A stretch of DNA of 64,000 nt from Centrapalus pauciflorus. Lineage: Eukaryota > Streptophyta > Magnoliopsida > Asterales > Asteraceae. Positions within the stretch are counted from its first letter, which is position 1; each line of letters opens with the position of its first letter. Location: contig JAANYP010005971.1 in the NCBI GenBank assembly GCA_020465985.1, forward strand, positions 1-64,000. The letters are read 5' to 3'. Below are positions 48,583 through 59,200 of the stretch, piece after piece. The notes below the pieces were generated by a model. The model was given only the letters and a program-made list of their open reading frames with translations, was not told the DNA's origin and did not search any database. The translations under genes were made by a program, and so were the position numbers.

Positions 48583-49841
48583 ATATATAATAAAAGAGAA
48601 CATCAAATGCATACGTGACGCTTCCACGTTACACCACAAAAGATAAATACAACTTTTTATTTTTAAAATAAAAGATAAATACAAATTTTTATTATAAAAA
48701 ATAATAGATAAACACAATTTATTATATACAACTTTTATTTTTAAATAAAAGATAAATACAATTTATTATTATAAAAAAGATAAATCCTAAATAGATTTAT
48801 TTTTAAATAAAAGATAAATACAACTTATTAGTACAACTTATTATTATAAAAAAAGATAAATCCTAAATAGATTTATAAATAAAAATACACTATTAATTTT
48901 TAATCTAAACCAGCCTTCTCCAACACCTTTTGAGAACCTTTATTCTTTACATCAGTAGACGTCTGCAAACTTAGGGTGCATTTAGTTCCCGAAAATTTTC
49001 AAAATTTCCATTTCACTTTTCAACAAAATTGAAAACTTGTTTACTTAACAACAATTTCATAAATTTTCATTTCACTTTTTAAAATATCACTTTTCATATT
49101 CTCTCTCTTACTTTTCTACTACCTATCCTATTTCTTTATAATACTCTCTTTCTCTCTCTTACTTTTCCATCACCTATCCTATTTTTTTTATTTTATAATC
49201 ACCCATCTTATTTTTTCCTTAAAACTAAAACTTCATCAACTAAACAAGTTTTCACTTTTCATAGAAACCCTTGTTTTTTTTCTAAAAACTATAACTTGAA
49301 AACTGAAATTGAAAAATGACTAGTTTTCGTTAACTAAACGCAACCTTATTGTTTTAGGAAAATCCACCAAACCTATTTCACCTCCATCTTCACTGCCTTC
49401 TTCGCGATCCCTTGACCTCAATACTTTGCCGCCACTGCATACCTTATATTTGCATTGTGTTCATCGTCAAAGAAAATCAAAACGAATCCATTTGAGATTT
49501 AAGAACATGAAGGATTATTTGTACCCTCTCTAGGTCTATTATGAATTATTCATCTTCATCACCAACCTAATCACTCTCCGGCCATTGATCAAGCATTTCA
49601 ATGCCAATGACCTCCTCCAATTCACTGGCGATAATCAAGTGACGAGATTCCTATGATGGGAGACTTTGATGACAAGAGATGAAGCTTTGACTTTCATCAA
49701 AAGGTATGCATACCGCATAATATATAATAAAATATATAAGTAGTATGTTATATATAAAGTGAAATCTCAATTTTTATCAATTAAAATTTATTAAATTAGA
49801 AATAAAATTTTATTCACGTATTTACGTGGGACATAAACTAG
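48583..49841 (+). mobile_element. Helitron-like element, continuation after gypsy insertion
   Basis: Begins ATATATAATAAAAGAGAACATC, matching the 5' ends left of the gypsy element. It ends with CACGTATTTACGTG (hairpin), GGACATAAACTAG, then T at 49842, the Helitron 3' pattern. It contains a Harbinger-type MITE (48974-49345). No Rep/helicase coding sequence. Confidence 0.65.
48974..49345. mobile_element. PIF/Harbinger (Tourist-like) MITE
   Basis: 372 bp with inverted termini GGGTGCATTTAGTT and AACTAAACGCAACC, flanked by TTA duplicates at 48971-48973 and 49346-49348. A 3-bp TWA-type duplication and GGGTG termini fit PIF/Harbinger. Interior is T/C-rich, no ORF. Confidence 0.8.
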
Positions 49842-50256
49842 TATATATATAAAAGAGAACATCAAACGCCACCTCTCAGCTCCTTGTTTCATCAGAAAAG
49901 ATAAATACAACTTATTATTTTAAAAAATAAAATATAATCAATTTATTGTTATTTTATTTTAAAAGGATAAATATACTCTATCATTTTTTAATCTATAAAT
50001 AATAAAGGATAAATAAAATTATTTTTTTTTAAAAATAAATACATTCTATTAATTTTTAAATATTAATTTGTAATAAATTATATAAGTATTATATTACATA
50101 TAAAATAAAATCTTAATTTGTATCTGTTAAAATATATTAAGTTAAAAATATTTTTTTTTAAAAAATCATAAAAAACAGCTACTATTTATATCAATTTATA
50201 AATATATATTCTATATAAATAAATTTTATTCACGTAGCACGTGAGACATAAACTAG
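49842..50256 (+). mobile_element. Short Helitron-like unit
   Basis: Starts TATATATATAAAAGAGAACATC immediately after the preceding CTAG. It ends with the perfect hairpin TCACGT-AGC-ACGTGA, then GACATAAACTAG and T. Confidence 0.65.
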
Positions 50257-50473
50257 TTATAATATAATAAAAGCTTACAAGAATATAAAAAGTATTATTA
50301 CTATTTATGTATATTTAAAAATATAGAAAATTAATAGGTCATGATAAATAATAATATCATTCTTATATATACTTTTGTGATAAAAAAAATAATAATTCTA
50401 TGTTAAATCTTGTAGTTTATTATATTTTACACAAACAACAATATATTAAAAAAATACACGGGTAATAAACTAG
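50257..50473 (+). mobile_element. Possible third Helitron-like unit
   Basis: Starts TTATAATATAATAAAAG after the second CTAG and ends ACACGGGTAATAAACTAG|T. The subterminal hairpin is poor, so this is a weak call. Confidence 0.4.
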
Positions 50474-50831
50474 TTATTAATGCAACAAGATCAATTAATC
50501 AAAATTTAATTTATGAAAATTAACATAAATACTAATATTTAAATTAAATACTTTACATACAATTATAAATTTTTATTTCTCAATGATAATCAGATATTAC
50601 TATAAATAAATAAGTAAGAATCCTCAATTACAAATCATGTACTATATTTGATTCTTTGATACCTGGAAAAAAAAATCATATTTGTAACACAAAAATATTA
50701 TGACCGTGTTTGATGTTGGGCTCTTCTATCGCTGAGAACTGAGAATAGGTAACCTGCTCAAACCTCATCGCGTTCTCAATCGTATGAGAGAAAGAAAGGC
50801 CATCTGATTGCCTCTTTCTTCGCACTTAATA
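50474..50831 (+). other. AT-rich flank, possibly promoter and 5' UTR of the next exon
   Basis: No transposon terminus recognised. From about 50700 composition becomes less AT-rich and leads into the ATG at 50832. Promoter function is only positional inference. Confidence 0.3.
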
Positions 50832-52066
50832 ATGGATCTATCAATCTCATCAACTCATTTCTCAGACGAAGCATTTCCCTCCACAAACCCTAGCCATCGA
50901 AGACAGGGGCGGACCCAGCATGTATGAATGGGGTCAAACGACCCCGATAATTTTTTTTTAATGTGTGATATATATGCTTAAAAAATTTTCGACCCCGATG
51001 ATTTTTGAAGTCCGACCCCTATAACCTTGATAAGTTTTAAAAAATATAAAAAAATCAGATACAAAATCTAAAAAAATATACATAAACGTAATAGTTGATT
51101 ACCTATTTAACTAATAATAATAAAAAAACTTCTATTTGGGTTTGGGCTTGGCTGAAAATTGAGTTTGGGCTTCCAGGGAGATTTTTGTTGTGCCTGCTAG
51201 ATTAGGGTTGGGAGGTCAGCGCCCAAACGAAAACGGATGGAAGGAAGAAGGAAAACAACTAAGCAAGGACGCCACTGTGTGCTTGTGTGTGTGTGCCGCA
51301 CAAACGAGACAGAAAAAGAAGAGAAGTGACGAACCACTGAACCAGGAAGAAGAAAGGAAGAAGGAAAAGCAGAGCCCCGCGCCGCCGCCGCCCCGCCGCA
51401 CCGCGGCCACCGCCGGCTCTCGCTTTCGCCACCGCCGGCTCTCGCTTTCGCCACCGCCACAGAGCCCACAGCCTCTCTCTCGCCCTCTCAGTCTCTCACT
51501 CTCAGGGCCTCTCAGTCTCTCACTCAGGTATTAATAATTCGTTTTTTTAGTATTTAAACGGTGAAATCCTTAGTTTATTTGTTGGAGTATTGATTTATTT
51601 TATACATTATTAGATTTTTAAATGAATAATTGATCATATAATTTATTTTATATATGACTAATTCTAAATGATATAATTTAGATTATTAGATGTGACAATC
51701 CCTTTTCAAAAGATAAAAACTCGTAGGAGTCAACTTTAGAATCTAGTTTTTGTTTGTTTGGAAGTTTGTAATGATTAGTGACGTCGTATTATTTACACGT
51801 AGTTGATTTATTATATGAATGAATTGACCCGAATGTTTGAAATTAATTTTTTTTGGAAATCACAATCACTTACACTCTCGTAGCTGTTAAATTCCGACCC
51901 CCATAAAAAATTTTCTGGGTCCGCCACCGATCGAAGACCACCGCTGTCATCTTCTCCTAGCATCGTCGACCACCGGCTCTACAGAATCCAAAGCCGATTG
52001 TACACTGAATTTACAAATCTAGGGACAAAAGTCAGTCTGTGTTTGAGATTCATGCTTACAATTTGA
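50832..52066 (+). pseudogene. Unrecognised exon interrupted by a hAT element
   Basis: ATG at 50832 opens 24 codons (MDLSISSTHFSDEAFPSTNP...) that stop exactly at a hAT insertion. Ignoring the insert and one copy of its 8-bp duplicate, the same frame continues from 51938 for 42 codons to TGA at 52064. AG|GTAATT just downstream (52072) could be a splice donor, so the true exon could be read differently. I do not recognise the product. It may be the first exon of a host gene whose remainder is not identifiable. Confidence 0.4.
50904..51929. mobile_element. Non-autonomous hAT element (1,026 bp)
   Basis: Termini CAGGGGCGGACCCAG and CTGGGTCCGCCACCG (inverted, two mismatches), flanked by perfect 8-bp duplicates ATCGAAGA (50896-50903 and 51930-51937). 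The interior contains a GC-rich block with a duplicated CACCGCCGGCTCTCGCTTTCG unit and CT-rich repeats ending CTCACTCAG|GTATT, like the 5' leader of an autonomous hAT with its first splice donor. No transposase remains; the 114-residue frame at 51190-51534 is low-complexity (SLSLSGPLSLSL) and probably not a protein. Confidence 0.88.
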
Positions 52067-53560
52067 GAGGTAATTCTAAACCCAAAGAAATCATATGATA
52101 ATTGATAATGTATTTTAAAATCATATGATAACTGATACGGTAATTCGATTCATATTGTCTTTGATTTGTAAATCGATTTGTCTCTCACTCACCTCATATA
52201 GAATGTGTTTGCTTGCTTGAGCTCCGATGAATGCTATCTGTTTCTCTGTTTTAAATTGACCCTGTAAGCTCTCTGCCATTGTTATCAAATCCTCTGGTGC
52301 AGAAATGCTCACACATTCAGAAAATAAAAAAACCGTCTTCCGCTTACCGTTTAAACTCCAGGTAGACAAGACGATGACCATTGAACACCACCCACTGTTC
52401 AATTTGGCCCTCTTATATGGCATGATATCCTTTTAATCGAACAAAAGCCATCTCTTATATGGTAGGATTTATAATTTTAACTATGCATCAAAGGTTATTT
52501 GGTTTAAGTATTTCTTTTTCTTTGATCTGATCTGTTTGATTATCTTGTGGACATGGTTGCAATCTGTTTTATTTGCTGCAATCTTTTCTTAAATCAAATG
52601 ATGTTCCTGTCAATTATTTCTATGTATTGGTGCTGGTATTCAATCAGATTAGGCCCACTTCGTCAATATTTTGTGTATCCAATGGCAGCTGTTAAAATTT
52701 TAAAGATTGGGTCAATATGGGTGTCTTATTCGAGCACATGGAAATTTTGTCAGGTCTTTTTGCACATGGTTATATTTCTACATTGATAGAGAACATGCTA
52801 CTGCTTGGATAAACCTGATGGGCCTTGGGCCTGGGAAATTTATAACAGAAAATAGGAATGATACATGTAGGGTAGAATGGTAGATGTGGGAAATCTGGTT
52901 GCTAAGCATGAGAGAGGACTATATATAGTCAGCTGATTGTAATGAGGAGTGGTGTGTGACTTTGTTTGTAAAATCGGTTGTTAGGCTTGGGCAGGGAGAA
53001 TTCCATTCTCTCCTGAATTTGGGCAGGAGGTCTCCTGATCTGGATCCTCTATGATTTTTATTTTCCTTTCTTTCAATCAATGAATCATACTTAATTCCTC
53101 TACTATCTCTTCATCTTAATAAATTCTTAGATTAGTTTTATCATAAATCTTGTTTTGAGTTGATCAATTTGATTATGCTTATATGTCATCTTTTTTTTTT
53201 TTTGTTAGCATGGGTTTGAAGTCGATTGGATTGCTAGTTTGATCATATCTATGACTTGGTTCTACAATGATGCTACTAGTCTTGGACAATACATGCTATT
53301 GCAATGACTGTATGATATTAGTTTAAATTATAGCCCCCTTTTTCCTCAATTTTATAGAATCTTTGAACCAAACAACCTGCACAAAACAAACGTTTCTCAT
53401 CTACCTCAATTAATTTAAATCGTCGCAATAATTAACTCCTTATTATCAAGTATAAACCCCATATTTGTAAGAAGGATCAAAATCTGGGGAAACCTGCAGA
53501 TGAAAGGAAAAAAAGTACAATTAATCAATTAGCTCTTGATTTGCCTAATTTTTGCTATCA
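52067..53560. other. Sparse sequence, possible solo LTR at ~52816-53087
   Basis: No domain-bearing ORF on either strand. 52816-53087 starts TGATGGGCCTTGGGCC, has a TATA-like CTATATATAG at ~52920 and ends TTTCAATCAATGAATCA, reminiscent of a retrotransposon LTR. No target duplicate was found, so this is only a suggestion. Confidence 0.35.
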
Positions 53561-53564
53561 TGCA

Positions 53565-53870
53565 TGTCTCATATCAATCATTAGGTAACTTGCTAAATAG
53601 AGAGCCCATAAGATCTCTAAATCGAATAAACCGTTGACCGTTTTACAAAGTGAAACCCTCCCAAAAGCCAGCTAGAATATGCGGTGAAGGCTGCCATTGC
53701 TACAAGGCTGATGATACCCCATGTCCAGCCTAGAGGTGCCAACATTAGGTTCGAAACTCTCAAGATATTCCCACAATTGTAACCTGTTACTAGCAATAAC
53801 CCAACTTGCTCCATGAATCTGCAATTCTAGCTGTTGGATTGGGTACCGGTGTCTCGTGGGTCATGTGCAA
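53565..53870 (-). pseudogene. Amino-acid transporter (AAAP, proline/GABA-type) fragment
   Basis: On the minus strand 53814-53617 reads QVGLLLVTGYNCGNILRVSN and APLGWTWGIISLVAMAAFTA, the first two membrane segments of the AAAP proline/GABA transporter family. A frameshift near 53640 separates this from the matching RFRDLMGSLFSK continuation to ~53590. Another frame upstream (ETPVPNPTARIADSW) gives the expected N-terminal segment. Later exons are not found. This is a gene relic of one exon. Confidence 0.7.
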
Positions 53871-56205
53871 ACAAGATGATGCCCTGGATCCTATTGTAAA
53901 CTCTCTGACCCGACCCTGATTCATTTATTGCTAATTATGAACTACTCCATCCCTCACATGAAAAACCTATAGTCTTTAAGATTCTTGATGTCATATCGAC
54001 TACCCCGATTTAGCTTTACAAAAAGTGTATGAAATGTTAAAGATTCTAATCTATGAAGAGTGACTTTATTTGAGGAGTTAAAGTTGATTCTAATCTAACA
54101 TGACGAGTAAACTATAAAGATTTTCATGGGACGAGTACGGTAGAGTGACCTTGATCTTAATTAATTTATACATTTAATTGATATAAGTAGAATAGAATAT
54201 GTTTGGTCAATTGGCATCCTTTTTAATTTGTCAGGGGTTTTTAATTGCAAATATTCTGAAGTTAATTAGTTTAAGTTAATGAATGTCCTTTGTAGCATCT
54301 AGGAAACGGTTGGCTGCTTGGCTTAGGATCATGGGAATAAGCCGGGCCTCTACTTCAACTAAACCCTTTTGTGTATTATGCTTGCTAATTTATGAAAAAA
54401 GAGCTAGAATGTGACTATTAAAAGTCAAATGAGCATGTTTTCAAGTACACATAGTTATGAGTTCTGAAATCTTTTTGGTTCATGAATCACAAAGCTACAA
54501 GTGATCATAACCTAGATGGATTTCAGGATTCAAGAAAGAGGATGACACATTGTTTGGAGCTACAATCATCTTATGTACTTGCTCTCTCTCCCCTCCAAAC
54601 TTTATGTACCAGAATTTGAATTATAACAATGTTTTTTTTTTGCTGATATGTAGTGATTACCTCTCAGCTTAAGTGAAATGTTTTGATAGCAGCATGCTTA
54701 TCCTACATAAGCCACAAATGAACTATATCTTAAGTTATTAGGTAAATTGATACTTCTAATTGTAGTTGCCTAGTTGGGCAAATAGAAATATTCTGATGCT
54801 TTCTTAAATGGGTGGGCTTTCAGCAAAAATGTTGATTTGGCTTCTTGTGAATTGGGAACAATTGTAGGTGAATTTTCTGAAACTATTACCATTTGTAGGT
54901 GAATATTAGCTTAAAAGGAAATGGGCTTGCTCAAAAGACATATGAAATATTTTTTTTGCTTCTTTAGACCATCTATCCATTGTCAACTTCCATTTCTTTG
55001 TTTTCCTCTAACTTTCTGTCAATACACTTTTTGCATAATTTGGAATCATCATGTATTTCCTTGCCACCTCTACAACAATACTAAGTGAGAAGTAAAAAAT
55101 GCCAACCATTATACTGTTATCAATCATGTTTGTCCGCAAAGAGGTTCTTGTTCATTATGTAAACCTTAATAACTTTTTTAAACTCTCCTACTTCATGGTA
55201 TCCTAAGACATGAGTACCCAATTCATTACTTTTGAATTATAATATAGGTAAGAACTCTTTGTTTGCCTACTTAATAAAAGTTGTTCTTTATTTAGTCATG
55301 TTCATTCTATACTATAATGATGAATATATTGTTTAGCTACCGATTTATTGTATTTGTTCCTTCACAGACATAAACACTTTGGAGGCTGATCGAGGGAGAT
55401 ACCACCAAATCAGTGTAATTCCTCCTTCCCAGTTCCTGTTGCATCTCTTTTTGACAGAGTGGTAGACTTGACTTCCAAATAGATGATTTTTGTTATAAAA
55501 ATAGATATATTTTGTCATATATGATATATCTAGTGTAATTACATGATTTTTTTTTCTAATTATGATTAAACATATAAAGCTGTTGAAATAGATGAGTAAT
55601 AGCCAATTTTTTTAAATGGGTGTTAAAGGATAAAACGGTTTTTTTTTCATTATTTTTAGATAAGAGAAAAATGAATGTTTAGAAATAAATAGCACATGAT
55701 TAGTCTTTTATGAATTTGCAAAACAAACACTCTTATCAAACTTCAAAACAACTCTTATTTATAAGAAATGTTAATAAGACATAAGAGTTTTTAACTCTTA
55801 TCAATCAAACACACCCTATACGTTTTAATTAAAAATTAAACATCAAAATATTAACTTTTTTAATCGTAAAAGTAAATTTAGATTAGTATTAGAATATTTA
55901 AAATATTTCTTTTCTAGTTATATGGATTTGATATGAAAGTATTTAAATTAGATTTCATATTTTTTTAATAATAAATTAGTAAAATCAGAAATCTAATTAT
56001 GAAAAAAAGGCGGAAAATCGAAAATTTAGAGGATGAGACAGTGACAAGTGGTCTTTTATTAATATATATATGGATTATTCTAGCTGTGAGGGGTTAGATT
56101 GATTTGGTGATTTGTTTCATTTTATATCGAAATATATGCATCAATTTGATGAATTTGCTTAGGGGTCCAAACAAATCAGCAAACTGCAAATCTGAATAGT
56201 GACTG
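53871..56205. other. Non-coding, AT-rich, upstream of COP10
   Basis: No domain-bearing ORF or clear transposon terminus. The 3' part is the presumed COP10 promoter. A TATATATATGG stretch near 56065 is the only TATA-like element close to the start codon. Confidence 0.4.
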
Positions 56206-59200
56206 ATGAACAGTGGGAGCTTGAGTGGTGGGCGTTCATGGCCGTCACGAACATCTTTAACATCATCGGGGAAGAGGATACAGAAGGATATGGCAGATCT
56301 CAATACAGACCCACCTGCCGATTGCTCTGCTGGTCCCAAAGGCGATAACCTTTATCACTGGGTTGCTACTCTTTTTGGTCCCAAAGGTCAGCCCCTCTTC
56401 CTCCTGTCTTCCACTCACCTCTTGCTCTTGCTAATTCTTGTACTTTTTCTTGTAAAAATTGAATTCGGGTGCTGAGTTAATTTGATTTATCCCGATGAAT
56501 AGCCTATGAATCACATGAATTCTAATTCTCTTCCTCCTGTCTTCCACTCACCTCTTGCTCTTGCAAATTCTTGTACTTTTTCTTGTAAAATTTGAATTCG
56601 GGTGCTGAGTTAATTTGATTTATCCCGATGAATAGCCTATGAATCACATGAATTCTAATTGAATTCAGGTATAAGCCTTTAAGAAACCTCCTACTTTGCT
56701 ATGTGTTGGATCTTGTGCGTAAGAGAACAACTTCACATGTTTACTATCTTTTTTTTTTGTTGATTAAAACAATAAAGAACACTCTTTCTCATCCTGTAAA
56801 GAAAACATATATATGATTTTGGTACGAACAGTATGTGCATCACATAGGCGATGTTTGGCACACAACTTATATGGGAGTTTGAGCCTATGGTTTTCAAAAA
56901 GCTCTGACTTAGATGACTTATTTCTTATCAGCTTATGGGAATCATAGGCTCCTAAACGAGTAGCTAAGTCATGTAGCTTTTGGAATCAGCTTAAGCTTAT
57001 GCTTAATAAAATTACAAATATACCCCTACCTTAATTTTTGAGAATACATTTTAAAAACCAACTTGTCCTTATATGTCATTATACATTTAAAAGCTCCAGC
57101 TCCAAGTAATTGTTAAACACATATATTAAGAAACACATATATTAAGAAAAGCAGCTACCCGCTTCAGCTATAAGCTCCAGCTTTGGCTGTAAACTAATTT
57201 TGCCAAACATACTGATACGGGTCTAAGTATCCCTTCCAATTCACAACTCAACTTGTTTTAAACCGGGTCAAAGTCGTGGGACAAAATTTAAGGTGTGGTG
57301 ACCAATTCCTATGCATTCCATGTTTCCATTAATGCATGCATGTAGCTTCAATTGGATAATTTCATTCCGTTATTGTTAGTTATTATTTCCTTCTATAAAT
57401 ATTGCAAGTTGCATTGGAATTAATATGAAGAAAATTGCTTTAGTTATTGTTTCTTACGTAGTTAGTAGTTTCGGAGATTGACTATCTCGAATCGGTCATA
57501 TCATTTGGTGCTCTCCTTCACTTCTTCCATGCCTCCCAAACACGAACATCCACCATCCCTTGAGGACTCCATGGCCGCCATGGTTGAAAACCTCGCAAAA
57601 CTTATCGCCGCCGTTTCCGACAACACCGCAAGAATTCTAGAAAGCCAAACCACCTCTCACCAACAACTCAATATTATCGTTCAACAACTCACCAACCAAC
57701 ACGAACAAACGTCCGCCCTAATAACGGCAATGGCAGCTGTAGCACCACCTCCATCACCGCCGCCTCCTCCGCTGCCGCCACCACCACCTCCTAACAACCC
57801 CTGGCCACCCAAAATTCTACTTCCCATCTTCGATGGCTCCAACCCACTGGACTGGATTTTTCAAGCTGAAAATTACTTTACCTATTATGCAATCCTGCCA
57901 CAGCGATGGCTGTCACTTGCAGTTTTTTACTTCATTGGCGATGCGTTAAGTTGGTACAACCATTTAGCCAGCAACAATCTTCTTGGCACTTGGCCGGAGA
58001 TCACACGGGCACTCGAACTTCGATTTGGACCGTCCATGTATGAAAACCACCAAGCAACACTGTTCAAATTATGCCAAATCACATCCATGTTCGCATGTCA
58101 GACCGAACTCGAAAAGGTTAGCAATCGAGTCATTGGTTTATCCCCTCAAAAATTACGCAATTGTTTTATATCCGGGTTGCGTTCCGATATTCAATGTGAG
58201 CTGTCCATCCATAACCCACAGACTCTTCACCGAACCTATGGCCTCACCAAATTGAAGGCAAATTAACGATCAAACCTCCGGTACTACTTCGCAACTTCCA
58301 CCCGCAACTCAACCGTTGTTGGATGCCCCTCCTAAACCTCCTCAACCGCTTCAGATAAAAAAATTAACCCCTGCTGAAATGCAGAAAAGACGAGTAGAGG
58401 GACTATGTTACAACTGCCCCGGAAAATATCAACCGGGTCACCGTTGTAAACCACCGCAATTCCTTCTTCTGCAATCCGAACATGACCCCCTCTCGCTGTC
58501 CATGATGCCGAACAATTTGGGCCTTGAGGACAAGGCCCTTTTACAGGATGGGAGTATTGATACGGGTCCAAGTATCCGATCCAATTCACAACTCAACTTG
58601 TTTTAACCCGGGTCAAAGTCGTGGGACAAAATTTAAGGAGTGGTGAACAATTCCTAAGCATTCCATGTTTCCATTATTGCATGCACGTAGCTGCAATTAG
58701 ATATTAGCCAGTAACTCACGTTTTTATAATGTAGTAGGGATAATTTCATTTAGTTATTGTTAATTATTATTTCCTTCTATAAATATTGTAAGTTGCATTG
58801 GAATTAATATGAAGAAAATTGCTTCAGTTATTGTTTCTTAGGTGGTTAGTAGTTTCAGAGATTGACCATCTCGAATCGGTCGTATCACATACCCATGTTC
58901 ATATTGTTGGAATACATCTATCGTTGTAGTGTACAACATCAGACATATAAGCTATGTTTGGCACCCAACTTATGAGAGCTTAAGCTTATGGTTTTCAAAA
59001 GCTCTAGCCCATACGTTGCTTTTGGATGACTTTTTTCTCATTAGCTTATGATAATCATAAGCTCTTAGACAAGAAGCTAATTCAAGTAGCTTTTGGAATG
59101 AGCTTGAGCTTATGCTAAATAAAGCTACGAATATACCCTCTACCTTATATTTAGAGAAAACATTTAAGAAACTATTTGTCCTTACATGTCATTTTATACT

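Larger units (their letters stand above)
57213..58887 (+). mobile_element. Gag-only Ty3/gypsy derivative (TR-GAG-like) in COP10 intron 1
   Basis: 1.67 kb with LTRs 57213-57503 and 58558-58887 (both TGATACGGGTC...ATCA), flanked by perfect CATAC duplicates (57208-57212, 58888-58892). The interior encodes only Gag, joined directly to a short Pol-end-like tail before the 3' LTR. Such terminal-repeat retrotransposons with only a gag domain (TR-GAGs) have been described in plants. It must have moved with Pol supplied in trans. Confidence 0.87.

Noticed and set aside
51190..51534. 114-residue open frame upstream of COP10
   Set aside because: It lies inside the hAT element, is made of CT and GCC repeats, and has frames open on both strands as expected for low-complexity DNA.
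52121..52423. 100-residue minus-strand frame
   Set aside because: No recognised domain, coding-like codon pattern or neighbour support; most likely chance.
52547..52786. 79-residue hydrophobic plus-strand frame
   Set aside because: Hydrophobic only because of T-rich DNA; no family resemblance.
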